A stretch of 64,000 bases of DNA from Streptomyces albipurpureus (GTDB lineage: Bacteria; Actinomycetota; Actinomycetes; Streptomycetales; Streptomycetaceae), in contig NZ_JAMQAW010000008.1 in the NCBI RefSeq assembly GCF_023701525.1, forward strand, positions 272,836 to 336,835, given 5' to 3'. Under the pieces are notes generated by a model. That model was not told where the DNA came from. It ran no database searches and saw only the letters and a list, made by a program, of their open reading frames with translations. Below, piece after piece: positions 42,504 to 51,524 of this stretch. A program made the translations under genes and the position numbers. Numbering within the stretch: position 1 is the stretch's first letter; the number at the start of each line of letters is the position of its first letter.

Positions 42504-43159
42504 CGCCTACGGCGACGGGACTGCCAGAGCGCCGCCCCTCCCAGCGTCAGAATCGCGGCCACCCCGGCCAGTACACCGACCGAAGGGCCGGCATCCTGGT
42601 CGGACTGGTCGGCTTCGCTCTGCGTACCGGGGGAGGCGGCGGGGGTGGGGCGATTGCCCGAGAGCTGCTCGCCACAGCCCGTCCTCGGATAGCCCGAGAT
42701 CGCGCACAACAGCGCCTGGCTGTTGTAGCGCAGTGGTTTGGCGACCGCCGCCAGCGCGTCGGCGGCCGTGGCCGCCCTGGGCACCTGGGCACAGGCGGTG
42801 CGCGGCGCGGGCGGCTGCTCACCGGTCGGGGCGTCCTTCGCCGTGCCCGGGTCGATGACCAGGGCGATCCGCTTGGCGCCGGGTCGGGGCGGGGTCGCAC
42901 CGCAGACGGCCTCGAAGTCGGGCGCCTGCCGTGGCTGGGCCGAGTCCGCGCTGTCCTCGCTGACCGAGAAGCGGTACCCGGTCACCGAACCGTCAGCCGG
43001 GCGGGCGCTCGCCGGGCCTTCGGTGGCGTACACCCACGAGCCGCCTTCGCCGAGCCAGAACGACCAGTAGCGGTACCCCGCCGCCTGCGCGGGGCCCGCC
43101 CCCAGCAGGGTCAGCGCGGCGGTGAGGGCGAGAACGTACGCGAGGAGTCGGCCGCGCAT
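42500..43159 (-). CDS. SCO2322 family secreted/membrane-anchored protein
   Basis: 219 residues from ATG 43159, sharing one base with the toroid stop (TGATG). A signal peptide (LLAYVLALTAALTLLGAGPAQA) is followed by a beta-rich domain starting YRYWSFWLGEGGSWVYATEG, with four Cys that could form two disulfides (AVCGA, RTACAQ, LLCAIS, TGCGEQ). A C-terminal membrane helix ends in RRRRR. The position between the toroid and EcfT genes, under a B12 riboswitch, suggests a surface part of cobalamin capture. Confidence 0.82.
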   Translation of the reverse strand: MRGRLLAYVLALTAALTLLGAGPAQAAGYRYWSFWLGEGGSWVYATEGPASARPADGSVTGYRFSVSEDSADSAQPRQAPDFEAVCGATPPRPGAKRIALVIDPGTAKDAPTGEQPPAPRTACAQVPRAATAADALAAVAKPLRYNSQALLCAISGYPRTGCGEQLSGNRPTPAASPGTQSEADQSDQDAGPSVGVLAGVAAILTLGGAALWQSRRRRR

Positions 43160-44370
43160 CAGCTCTGTGACTTGCGACGGCCGCTGAACAGGACGCCGAC
43201 GCCGACGCTCGCGGCGAAGAACGCACCGACGATCCACCACACCGCGACCCCCGAGTCGTTCTCCTTCTTCTTCTCCTCGGGCTCGGGCCCGAGCGCGGTC
43301 AGCTCGGCGAGAAGATCCTGGCCGCCGAACTTCTCGGGGTCCGTGTCCGCCGCGTGGGCGGCGAAGATCAACTGTGCGTACGCCGCCGGGCCGGACTCCT
43401 TGGCCCAGCCCGCGGAGTCCGCCTGGAGCCAGCTCAGCGACTTCTTCGCCTGGTCGCCGAGGCCCTGGGCGTAGAGCGCGACCACGGCGTCGGCGGTGTT
43501 GCCGAAGTCGGGCTTCTCGGCCGGGTCGTCGGAGCCGGGCATGGGCGGGGTGGTGAGATGGCCGGTCTTGGCGAGCGCGGCGGTCAGATAGGTGCCGCCG
43601 TTGTGCGCGGCGCCCTCGATGGTGGTGGCGGCCTCGCAGCCGGTGCCTTGGGGGTCCTTCTTCCCCGCCGCCGCGGCCAGACCCTCGCCCCGGGCGGCGG
43701 TGACAGCGGCCGCGGTCGAGTCGCCGACCAGGCCCGGCATCGCGGGCTGGTAGACGAAGGCCCCGCCGTTGGCCCCTCCGCACGGCTGGGCGAAGGTGAG
43801 GAGTGCGTCATACGGCGACTTGCCACTCTTGGAGCGCACCGATTCCGGCTTCTCATCCGCCGCGGCGAGCGCACCGATCACCACGGCGGTGGAGTTGGCG
43901 TCGCTGGCCCCACCGGGGTTGTAGCTCCAGCCGCCATCGGTGTTCTGCACCGACTTCAGCCAGTCGATGGACTTCTGTACGGTCTTGTCCCGGCCGCCGA
44001 GCGCGGAGAGCGCCTGCACCGCCGCCGCCGTGGCATTGGAGTCCAGCGGCAGCTTCGCCGCGCAGGGGGCCTCGGCGTCGGCGCGGTAGGCGGGGAAGGC
44101 CCCGTTGTCACACTGCTGGCCCGCCAGCCAGTCCACGGCCTTGTCGGCGGGCTTGACGCCCTCGGTGTCCAGGGCGAGCAGCGCGAGGGACTGGCGCCAG
44201 ACACCGTCGTAGGCGGGGTCACCCTTGCCGTACAGACCGGCCGGCAGCGCGGCGGCGGACGGTGTCGGGGTGGGCGCCGCAACGGCTGCCGGAGCGGCGA
44301 CCGAAGCGATGGCCGTGCCGATGAGAGCGGTGACGGCGAGCGCTGCGGCGCTACGGCGAACGGGGGTCAT
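43159..44370 (-). CDS. secreted, membrane-anchored alpha/alpha-toroid (prenyltransferase/squalene-oxidase repeat) protein
   Basis: 403 residues. It has a signal peptide (ALAVTALIGTAIASVAAPAAVAA) and a body of toroid repeats: GVWRQSLALLALDTEG; AVDWLAGQQCDNGAF; SIDWLKSVQNTDGGWSYNPGG; SLSWLQADSAGWAK. A charged spacer (PEPEEKKKEND) leads to one C-terminal membrane helix with an RRKSQS tail. The alpha6/alpha6 toroid is the fold of transcobalamin and intrinsic factor as well as of cyclases. No DxDD cyclase motif is visible, so a ligand-binding role is more likely. It is the first gene after the riboswitch. Confidence 0.8.
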   Translation of the reverse strand: MTPVRRSAAALAVTALIGTAIASVAAPAAVAAPTPTPSAAALPAGLYGKGDPAYDGVWRQSLALLALDTEGVKPADKAVDWLAGQQCDNGAFPAYRADAEAPCAAKLPLDSNATAAAVQALSALGGRDKTVQKSIDWLKSVQNTDGGWSYNPGGASDANSTAVVIGALAAADEKPESVRSKSGKSPYDALLTFAQPCGGANGGAFVYQPAMPGLVGDSTAAAVTAARGEGLAAAAGKKDPQGTGCEAATTIEGAAHNGGTYLTAALAKTGHLTTPPMPGSDDPAEKPDFGNTADAVVALYAQGLGDQAKKSLSWLQADSAGWAKESGPAAYAQLIFAAHAADTDPEKFGGQDLLAELTALGPEPEEKKKENDSGVAVWWIVGAFFAASVGVGVLFSGRRKSQS

Positions 44371-44456
44371 GACGGGCGGTGCCTCTCCTGCGGGAGCCGG
44401 GCACGGGCACGATCAGGCACCAGGGCTCCGGTTCCGTATACCTCGACGGTGCCGGT

Positions 44457-44474
44457 CACCGGCGGGTGCCGGTG
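44457..44474 (-). promoter_or_regulatory. hairpin in the riboswitch expression platform
   Basis: A seven-base-pair stem CACCGGC/GCCGGTG with a four-base loop lies between the aptamer and the toroid start. It may be part of the switch that blocks expression when cobalamin is bound. Confidence 0.5.
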
Positions 44475-44479
44475 GCGCA

Positions 44480-44615
44480 AGCCGGTCACGGCCACATACG
44501 AGGCATTCCGACTCACCGCTCTCGGTGGGGCGGCTCACGGCTGCGGGTCAGTGCCGGAATTCCACCGGCTTCCCCCCGTACGGGTGTGATGACGACTCGC
44601 CTACTGTACCGGCGG
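44480..44615 (-). ncRNA. cobalamin riboswitch (AdoCbl type)
   Basis: Reading the minus strand, the conserved core is clear: GGGAAGCCGGTGGAAT, then TCCGGCACTGACCCGCAGCC (44534-44578 on the plus strand). It is followed by the downstream block GTGAGTCGGAATGCC at 44501-44515. These match the GGGAA-GGTG-AA-TCC-CTG-CCCGC and GAGTC-GA blocks of cobalamin riboswitches. It precedes the first gene of the ECF operon by about 100 bases. Aptamer limits are approximate because I could not fold it. Confidence 0.9.
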
Positions 44616-44915
44616 GAGCAAGGGAGACGGAGCGGGCATCTCCGCTTCATTGAGGGCAGGGCGCCCGCTCGCCACCCGCGCACTGGGCGCCCGGTCCTCC
44701 GATCCGGCCGCACCGTGTCGGACCCTCTCGCGGCCCACCCCGGGCGGCGCTCCCCCTCGAACCCGCTCACTCATGGGCGACCTCACCCCACTCACTCGTG
44801 GTCAAACCGCGACGGTCCTCGACCCTCAGGGGAAGTCCGCCCGGGGTGCGCGGCTGGTGGACCAGGCAGGGCGGGCGGGCAGGCCGGTGGTCGCGACGGT
44901 TCGCCGCCCGATCGT
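44616..44915. other. intergenic region between divergent start and KstR-like stop
   Basis: No supported gene. It must hold the promoter of the riboswitch transcript on the minus strand. Confidence 0.4.
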
Positions 44916-45587
44916 TCAAGGCGATGCGCTCCGGGCACCCGCCCTGGCCGTCCTGCCCGTCCGCCCGGGCTCGGGGGGCTCCGGGGGTGTGCGGTCGATC
45001 AGCCGGCACACCGTTTCGATGTCCGCCTTCACCTGGGCGATCGACGCCCGCCCCGAGAGCCAGGTGATCAGCGCCGAGTGCCAGGTGTGCTCAATGACCC
45101 GCACCACCGAGAGCTGTTCGGGCGCGGGGTCCTCCAGTCCCATGGCGTCCAGGATGATCGCCGTGGTCTGCCGTGAGACCGCTTCCACCTCGGGGCTGAC
45201 ACCGCGGTCGGCGAAGGTCAGGGCGCGCACCATGGCATCCGCGAGATGCGGCTCCCGCTGGAGTGCGCGAAAGGCCCGCATCAGGGTCTCCGCGACCCGC
45301 TCGGCGGCGCTCTCCCCGCCCGGAGGGCGCTTGCGCAAGGTGGTGTGCAGATGCTGGAGCTGGTCCTGCATGGTGGCGACCAGGAGATGGATCTTGGACG
45401 GGAAGTACCGGTACAGAGTGCCGAGGGCGACGCCGGAGGACTCGGCGACCTCCCGCATCTGCACCGCGTCGAAGCCGCCTTGGCCCGCCAGTTGCGCGGT
45501 GGAGTGCAGAATGCGGCGCCGACGCGCTTCCTGGCGTTCCGTCAGGGGTGGTGATGGGGACCCGGACGGCTTGGCTGCGGCTGTCAT
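44916..45587 (-). CDS. TetR family regulator, KstR-like
   Basis: 223 residues from ATG 45587. The HTH reads ILHSTAQLAGQGGFDAVQMR, then EVAESSGVALGTLYRYFPSK, then IHLLVATMQDQL, very close to KstR, the repressor of sterol/lipid catabolism in mycobacteria. The helical C-terminus includes RALTFADRGVSPEVEAVSRQ. In Streptomyces the ligand is not known to me. It is divergent from the glycosyltransferase operon with a KstR-type box between. Confidence 0.88.
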   Translation of the reverse strand: MTAAAKPSGSPSPPLTERQEARRRRILHSTAQLAGQGGFDAVQMREVAESSGVALGTLYRYFPSKIHLLVATMQDQLQHLHTTLRKRPPGGESAAERVAETLMRAFRALQREPHLADAMVRALTFADRGVSPEVEAVSRQTTAIILDAMGLEDPAPEQLSVVRVIEHTWHSALITWLSGRASIAQVKADIETVCRLIDRTPPEPPEPGRTGRTARAGARSASP

Positions 45588-45729
45588 ATGTCCTGTTCCG
45601 TTTGTCCTGTTCGGCACGAGTGCGGACCGCGGAGCGCGGCAGTGCGTCCGCCGTGGCGCGAATCACCTGATCCGGCTCCTACGGCGGGACTACCTGCGGG
45701 TAGATTCGAGTCTCGTTGGACGACCAAGT

Positions 45730-45745
45730 CTGAAACTTGTTCTAG
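45730..45745. promoter_or_regulatory. KstR-like operator
   Basis: CTGAAACTTGTTCTAG is an imperfect palindrome matching the KstR box (TAGAAC-NN-GTTCTA type). It lies 52 bases before the glycosyltransferase start and about 140 bases before the regulator start. Confidence 0.65.
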
Positions 45746-45796
45746 ATTAGCGCGGGCGGTTACGCTCCGCGAAACATAGCGAGAAGGGGGCCCTGA

Positions 45797-47302
45797 GTGA
45801 CCGCTGAGGCCATTGAGGCCGGCCCTCATTCGAGGCCCGACGCGGGGTCGGATGCAGGGTCGAGTTCCGGGCCCGACCAGCGCTCCGGCCAGCTCTCCGA
45901 CCAGGTGCCCGATCCCCCTCGGGCGTCGCCCCCTCGCCCTGAGGCCACCACTGCGCACCAGGCGCCAACGGCTCGCCCCACCTCCCTGACCGCCCACTCG
46001 GCACGCGCCCTCGACCAGGGCGCGACCGCACCCCAGCACGGCCACCACCGCGCTGGGCACAAGTCGCTGCGCATCGCGCTCCTCAGCTACAAGGGCAACC
46101 CCTACTGCGGAGGCCAGGGCGTCTACGTCCGCCATCTCTCACGGGAGTTGGCCCGTCTCGGCCATCAGGTCGAAGTGATCGGCGCCCAGCCCTATCCGGT
46201 GCTCGACAACGGCGTGACCCTCACCGAGCTGCCCAGTCTCGACCTGTACCGCAACCCCGACCCCTTCCGCACCCCGGCCCGCGACGAGTACCGCGACTGG
46301 ATCGACGCACTCGAGGTCGCCACCATGTGGACCGGCGGCTTCCCCGAGCCGCTCACCTTCTCCCTGCGGGTGGGCCGCCATCTCTCCGCCCGCCGTGGGC
46401 AGTTCGATGTGGTGCACGACAACCAGACCCTCGGCTACGGCCTGCTCAGAGACCTCGGCGCGCCCCTGGTCACCACCGTCCACCACCCGATCACGGTGGA
46501 CCGCAGGCTCGACCTCGACGCCGCGCCCGACTGGCGCAAGCGGGCATCGGTGCGCCGCTGGTACGGCTTCACCCGGATGCAGAAACGCGTCGCTCGGCGG
46601 CTGCCGTCCGTGCTGACCGTCTCCGGTACCTCCCGGCAGGAGATCGTTGAGCATCTCGGTGTGCGGCGGGAGCGTATTCAGGTCGTTCATATCGGCGCCG
46701 ACACCGACCTCTTCTCGCCCGACCCCGCCGTTGCCGAGGTGCCCGGCCGGATCGTCACCACCTCCAGTGCGGACGTACCCCTGAAGGGCCTCATCCATCT
46801 GGTGGAGGCGCTGGCGAAGGTCCGCACCGAACACCCCGCCGCCCATCTGGTGGTCGTGGGCAAACGCGCCGAGGACGGCCCGGTCGCCCGACTGATCGAG
46901 CGCTATGGACTCGGCGACGCGGTCGAGTTCGTCAAGGGCATCTCCGACACCGAACTGGTCGAGCTGGTCCGCGGCGCCCAGATCGCCTGTGTGCCGTCGC
47001 TGTACGAGGGGTTCTCCCTGCCCGCCGCCGAGGCGATGGCCACCGCGACACCCCTGGTCGCCACCACCGGCGGTGCCATCCCGGAAGTGGCGGGCGCCGA
47101 TGGTGTGACCTGTCTCGCCGTCCCACCGGGCGACGCGGGCGCCCTCGCCGCCGCGCTCGGCAGACTGCTGGGCGACCCCGAGCTGCGCACCCGGCTGGGT
47201 GAGGCCGGACGCCGACGGGTGCTGGAGCGCTTTACCTGGGCGAAGGCGGCACAGGGCACGGTGGAGCTCTACCGCGCGGCGATCGCGAGGACGGCCCGGT
47301 GA
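45797..47302 (+). CDS. glycosyltransferase family 4 protein
   Basis: 501 residues from GTG 45797. A low-complexity N-terminus of 90 residues is followed by a GT-B fold: LRIALLSYKGNPYCGGQGVY with the glycine-rich donor loop, FDVVHDNQTLGYGLL, a middle VVHIGADTDLFSP, and the donor-site E-x7-E motif YEGFSLPAAEAMA. It is a retaining transferase using a nucleotide sugar. It is the first gene of a trio with the methyltransferase and toroid genes. Confidence 0.9.
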   Translation: MTAEAIEAGPHSRPDAGSDAGSSSGPDQRSGQLSDQVPDPPRASPPRPEATTAHQAPTARPTSLTAHSARALDQGATAPQHGHHRAGHKSLRIALLSYKGNPYCGGQGVYVRHLSRELARLGHQVEVIGAQPYPVLDNGVTLTELPSLDLYRNPDPFRTPARDEYRDWIDALEVATMWTGGFPEPLTFSLRVGRHLSARRGQFDVVHDNQTLGYGLLRDLGAPLVTTVHHPITVDRRLDLDAAPDWRKRASVRRWYGFTRMQKRVARRLPSVLTVSGTSRQEIVEHLGVRRERIQVVHIGADTDLFSPDPAVAEVPGRIVTTSSADVPLKGLIHLVEALAKVRTEHPAAHLVVVGKRAEDGPVARLIERYGLGDAVEFVKGISDTELVELVRGAQIACVPSLYEGFSLPAAEAMATATPLVATTGGAIPEVAGADGVTCLAVPPGDAGALAAALGRLLGDPELRTRLGEAGRRRVLERFTWAKAAQGTVELYRAAIARTAR

Positions 47303-47408
47303 CGTCGTCCGTACACCGGATGCCATGCTGGCCCCGCCTGTGCCACCCCTCCCCGCCGACAACGACGACGGCGCCCCTGACACCCTTCGACTGCGAAAGC
47401 GGGATTCC

Positions 47409-48140
47409 GTGCTGACCGTCGACTTCTCCCGGTTCCCGCTCGCCGCGGGCGATCGCGTACTCGACCTTGGCTGCGGCGCCGGCCGACACGCCTTCGAGTG
47501 CTACCGCCGCGGTGCGCAGGTCGTGGCGCTCGACCAGAACGGCGATGAGATCCGCGAGGTCGCCACCTGGTTCGCCGCCATGAAGGAGGCCGGCGAGGCC
47601 CCCGAAGGCGCCACCGCCACCGCCGTGGAGGGCGACGCGCTCAATCTGCCCTTCCCCGACGCCTCGTTCGATGTGGTGATCATCTCCGAGGTGATGGAGC
47701 ACATCCACGACGACAAGGGCGTCCTGGCCGAGATGGTACGGGTCCTCAAACCCGGCGGTCGGATCGCGATCACCGTGCCCCGCTACGGCCCCGAGAAGGT
47801 GTGCTGGACGCTCAGCGACGCCTACCACGAGGTCGAGGGCGGTCATATCCGTATCTACAAGGCCGATGAGTTGCTGGAGCGGATCGAGGAGGCGGGACTC
47901 GTCCCGTACGGCACCCACCACGCACACGCGCTGCACAGCCCCTACTGGTGGCTCAAGTGCGCCTTCGGCGTGGACAACGACCAGGTCTTGCCCGTCAAGG
48001 CGTACCACAAGCTCCTCGTCTGGGACATCATGAAGAAACCCCTGGTGACCCGGCTCGCCGAACAGGCGCTCAACCCGCTGATCGGCAAGAGCTTCGTGGC
48101 GTACGCGACCAAGCCCCAGCTGCCCGGGGTCGCCGCGTGA
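47409..48140 (+). CDS. class I SAM-dependent methyltransferase
   Basis: 243 residues from GTG 47409; an ATG at 47325 would add 28 residues. Motif I is VLDLGCGAGRHA; the other motifs include VVALDQNGDEI, AVEGDALNLPFPDASFDVVI and VLKPGGRIAITVPRYGPEKV. The C-terminus has the conserved block HALHSPYWWLKCAF. It overlaps the toroid start by four bases (GTGA at 48137-48140), so it is the middle gene of a coupled trio. A sugar or lipid-linked glycan is a plausible substrate. Confidence 0.88.
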   Translation: MLTVDFSRFPLAAGDRVLDLGCGAGRHAFECYRRGAQVVALDQNGDEIREVATWFAAMKEAGEAPEGATATAVEGDALNLPFPDASFDVVIISEVMEHIHDDKGVLAEMVRVLKPGGRIAITVPRYGPEKVCWTLSDAYHEVEGGHIRIYKADELLERIEEAGLVPYGTHHAHALHSPYWWLKCAFGVDNDQVLPVKAYHKLLVWDIMKKPLVTRLAEQALNPLIGKSFVAYATKPQLPGVAA

Positions 48141-49213
48141 CAACTCCTCAGACCGAACACCTGGTGCTGCCCGGGGTGCTCACCGCCGAGCAGGCGGCCG
48201 AGACCGTCGCGGGGATACTCGCGATCCAGCGCGAGGACGGCGCGATCCCCTGGTTCTCGGGGCACCATCTCGACCCCTGGGACCACACCGAGGCCGCGAT
48301 GGCCCTCGACGCCGCCGGTGAGCACAAGGCCGCGGCACGGGCGTACGCATGGCTGCGAAGCCACCAGAACCAGGACGGCTCCTGGTACGCCGCCTATCAG
48401 AACGGCGATGCCGAGCAGCCTGGTGATCGGGCGCGGGAGACCAACTTCTGCGCCTATCCGGCCGTCGGGGTCTGGCACCACTACCTGGCCACGGGGGACG
48501 AGGGTTTTCTGGACCTGATGTGGCCGGTGGTCTACGGAGCGATCGAATTCGTCCTGCGCCATCAGCAGCCCGGCGGCCAGATCGGTTGGAAGTCCGAGCC
48601 CGCCGAAGCCGGCGGCCAACCCGTTGCCGACGCGCTGCTGACCGGGAGCTCCTCGATCCACCACGCACTGCGCTGTGCGCTGGCGATAGCCGACGAGCGC
48701 GAGGAGCCGCAGCCGGACTGGGAACTGGCGGCGGGCGGCCTGGCGCACGCGATCCGCCGCCACCCCGAGCGATTCCTCGACAAGGACCGCTACTCCATGG
48801 ACTGGTACTACCCGGTCCTTGGCACAGCGATCACGGGAGCGGAGGCCACCGCCCGGATCGCGGCACGCTGGGATGAGTTCGTGGTGCCGGGGCTCGGGGT
48901 GCGGTGTGTGCTGCCCAACCCCTGGGTCACCGGCGGTGAGAGCTGCGAACTCGCCCTCGCTCTCTGGGCGATGGGCGAGTCGGACCGGGCGCTGGAGATC
49001 CTCCAGTCCATCGGCCATCTGCGGGCCGAGGACGGGATGTACTGGACGGGGTACGTCTTCGAGGGCAAGCGCGCGATGTGGCCGGCGGAGCGGACGAGTT
49101 GGACCGCGGGTTCGCTGCTGCTGGCGGTGGCCGCCCTCGGGGGAGATGAGGCGACCACCGCGGTCTTCGGCGGCGAGCGGCTACCCCGGGGGTTGGACCC
49201 CAACTGCTGCTGA
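48137..49213 (+). CDS. alpha/alpha-toroid (prenyltransferase-like) protein
   Basis: 358 residues from GTG 48137, cytoplasmic (no signal peptide). Helical toroid repeats resemble squalene/hopene cyclase and glucanase barrels: WDHTEAAMALDAAGEHKAAA, AYAWLRSHQNQDGSWYAAYQ, TNFCAYPAVGVWHHYLATGD. Aromatic and acidic residues (DMDW-like MDWYYPVLG) line the presumed cavity, but no DxDD is present. A glycoside hydrolase or epimerase acting on the product of the preceding two enzymes is as likely as a prenyl function. Confidence 0.75.
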   Translation: MTTPQTEHLVLPGVLTAEQAAETVAGILAIQREDGAIPWFSGHHLDPWDHTEAAMALDAAGEHKAAARAYAWLRSHQNQDGSWYAAYQNGDAEQPGDRARETNFCAYPAVGVWHHYLATGDEGFLDLMWPVVYGAIEFVLRHQQPGGQIGWKSEPAEAGGQPVADALLTGSSSIHHALRCALAIADEREEPQPDWELAAGGLAHAIRRHPERFLDKDRYSMDWYYPVLGTAITGAEATARIAARWDEFVVPGLGVRCVLPNPWVTGGESCELALALWAMGESDRALEILQSIGHLRAEDGMYWTGYVFEGKRAMWPAERTSWTAGSLLLAVAALGGDEATTAVFGGERLPRGLDPNCC

Positions 49214-49415
49214 GGCGCCGGGGATTGCCGCGGCGCCCCTGCCGCGGGGTGACACCGGGCCCGCGGCGGTGGCTACTCCCGGTGCGGCACTGAGCCCGCG
49301 GCCAGCCGGACGGCATGGCGGCGAGCTCAGCGGCGGCATGGGCGGTGACGCTCCAGCGCGCCCCGGACCATTGGTGTCAGCAGTGGACCTGGTGTCAGTG
49401 GTGTCAGCGGTGGGG

Positions 49416-49709
49416 TCAGCGCCGACGGAGCCGGCCGGCGACCGCGTGCCCGACAAACAGGTACACCACCGCGGCCAGACCGTAACCGGCCACGACCCGG
49501 GCCCATGCCTCATCGAAGGTGAAGAGGTCATGTGACCAGCCCGCAAGCCAGCGGGCGGTCTCCTGGACAAAGCCGACCAGGTCATTGCCCCGGTTGGCAT
49601 CCAGCAGATACATCAGAATCCAGAGCCCCAAGATCAGGGCCATGACATACGCGACGATCGCTATGACCGTCGCGGCCTGGTGCGTTCCATTGCGATGACG
49701 AGGACTCAT
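49416..49709 (-). CDS. two-helix membrane protein
   Basis: 97 residues with helices VIAIVAYVMALILGLWILMYLL and VVAGYGLAAVVYLFVGHAV and a basic C-terminus GRLRRR. The loop between is about 35 residues. No family is recognised. Confidence 0.7.
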   Translation of the reverse strand: MSPRHRNGTHQAATVIAIVAYVMALILGLWILMYLLDANRGNDLVGFVQETARWLAGWSHDLFTFDEAWARVVAGYGLAAVVYLFVGHAVAGRLRRR

Positions 49710-49849
49710 AGCCCTCGTGTTGCCGCTTGTGAGCCTGTGAAACCCCGGGGTTCGTCACTGAGGGGCATCACCCGGGTGGGCTCGCCCGAGTGGCGGAACG
49801 CGCCCGGTCGGGTGACGCTGCCAGAACAGTCCCCTCAGGGAGGTCTGCC

Positions 49850-50401
49850 GTGTTCCGTGATCCGGTACGCCGAGCCCTGGCCGCGCTGGTGTTGTGCTGC
49901 GCACTGCTGGGCGGCGCCGCGGCCTGCGGGAGCGATGACGGCTCCGGTTCGTCGGCGTCGACATCGCCCAGCGCCACCAGCTCGGCCCAGGCGCAGAAGT
50001 ACGCCAAGGCCAAGTTCGTTGCCAACGCGTCCCTCGCGGCGGGTGCGATCTACCAGTGGATCGTCAAGCCCTATCGGGACGGCAGGTTCGCCAAGGGGGC
50101 GGACGGCCGGAGCTTCACGCTGGTGAAGGCGGGGCTCGCGGGGGCCTTCGCCTACAACCGGCTGCAAGCGGCCCTCGGCAACGCCAAGGGCGATGACCTG
50201 CTGTCCAAGGCGGTCGCCCCGCTGACCGCGGGTATCGATTCACTGAAGGGCCTGGGGACCAAGCTCCGTAACGGTGACGCCGATGCCACCGACATCGGGA
50301 CCTTCCAGGACGTGATCAACGATGTGAAGAAGGCGGGCCAGGACGCGGGTGTGAAGGTCACCGAGAAGGTGCCTGACCTCTCCCAGCTCACCGGAGGATA
50401 A
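49850..50401 (+). CDS. predicted lipoprotein
   Basis: 183 residues from GTG 49850 (AGGGAGGT upstream). The signal peptide LAALVLCCALLGGAAAC ends in a lipobox-like sequence with the acylated Cys at about 26. A Ser/Thr-rich linker follows, then a helical domain (YAKAKFVANASLAAGAIYQW to LSQLTGG). It is exported and anchored to the outer face of the membrane. Function is unknown. Confidence 0.8.
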   Translation: MFRDPVRRALAALVLCCALLGGAAACGSDDGSGSSASTSPSATSSAQAQKYAKAKFVANASLAAGAIYQWIVKPYRDGRFAKGADGRSFTLVKAGLAGAFAYNRLQAALGNAKGDDLLSKAVAPLTAGIDSLKGLGTKLRNGDADATDIGTFQDVINDVKKAGQDAGVKVTEKVPDLSQLTGG

Positions 50402-50513
50402 GCGCCGTGGCACCGGCCGCCCTGGCGGTTTGCGCGTCCCCGCGGCGGTCAAGTGGCGAGGCAGATGGCGAGGCAGACGGTGGCCAAGCGACGGGCCGGC
50501 GCGGAGGACCCGC

Positions 50514-51524
50514 TCAGAGCGCCAGCTCCGCGAGCACCCGCATCGTGTGGAGGTCCGGCGAGGTCAGCAGCAGATCAGTCACCGGGCCCGATCGCCAGAG
50601 CTCCAGTCGCTCGGCGATCCGCTCCCTCGGCCCGACCAGCGACACCTCATCCGCGAAGGCGTCCGGCACGGCGAGTACGGCCTCCTGGCGGCGACCCTGT
50701 GCGAAGAGCCGCTGGATCTGGCGGGCCTCGGATTCGTATCCCATCCGCGCCATCAGATCGGCGTGGAAGTTCCGGGCCGAGGGGCCCGTTCCGCCGATGT
50801 GGAAGCCGAGCGTCGCCTTGACCGGCAGCAGACCTTCCGACACGTCGTCGCAGACCTGCACCCGCGCCATCGGGGCGATCATAAAGCCGTCCCGCACCTC
50901 GGCGAGGGAGTCCTTGTGCATATCGGTGCGCAGCGGCGACCAGTACAGCGGCAGCCAGCCATCGGCGATCCGGGACGTCTGGGCGATGTTCTTCGGTCCT
51001 TCCGCGCCGAGCAGCACCGGCAGGGTGGCCCGCAGCGGGTGGGTGATCGACTTCAGTGGTTTCCCGAGGCCCGTGCCGTCCTCTCCGCGGTGCGGATGAC
51101 AGTGGTAGCGACCATCGACTTCCACGGGCGCCTCACGGCGCAGCACCTGGCGGATGACCTCCACATACTCCCGGGTCGCGGTGAGTGGGCTGGCGGGGAA
51201 GGGCCGGCCGTACCACCCCTCCACCACCTGCGGCCCGGATAAGCCGAGGCCGAGCATCATCCGCCCGCCCGAGAGGTGATCGAGGGTGAGCGCGTGCATC
51301 GCCGTCGCGGTGGGGGTGCGGGCCGCCATCTGGGCGATGGCCGTGCCGAGTCGGATGCGTGAGGTGTGGGCGGCGATCCAGGTGAGCGGGGTGAAGGCGT
51401 CGGAGCCCCATGCCTCGGCCGTCCACACCGAGTCGTACCCGAGCCGCTCGGCTTCGCGCGCGAGATCGAGATGACCAGGGGTCGGTCCGCGACCCCAGTG
51501 GCCGAGAGCGAGTCCCAGTCGCAT
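50514..51524 (-). CDS. LLM class F420-dependent oxidoreductase
   Basis: 336 residues of the luciferase-like monooxygenase family. The barrel strands start MRLGLALGHWGRGPTPG and continue YDSVWTAEAWGSDAFTPLTW, IRLGTAIAQMAARTPTATA and LGLSGPQVVEGWYGRPF, the pattern of F420-dependent members. Hydride transfer from F420H2 to an unknown substrate is expected. It is monocistronic, convergent to the lipoprotein gene. Confidence 0.9.
   Translation of the reverse strand: MRLGLALGHWGRGPTPGHLDLAREAERLGYDSVWTAEAWGSDAFTPLTWIAAHTSRIRLGTAIAQMAARTPTATAMHALTLDHLSGGRMMLGLGLSGPQVVEGWYGRPFPASPLTATREYVEVIRQVLRREAPVEVDGRYHCHPHRGEDGTGLGKPLKSITHPLRATLPVLLGAEGPKNIAQTSRIADGWLPLYWSPLRTDMHKDSLAEVRDGFMIAPMARVQVCDDVSEGLLPVKATLGFHIGGTGPSARNFHADLMARMGYESEARQIQRLFAQGRRQEAVLAVPDAFADEVSLVGPRERIAERLELWRSGPVTDLLLTSPDLHTMRVLAELAL

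Noticed and set aside
46139..47383. Minus-strand open frame opposite the glycosyltransferase
   Set aside because: Antisense shadow of a GT-B fold protein with intact motifs.
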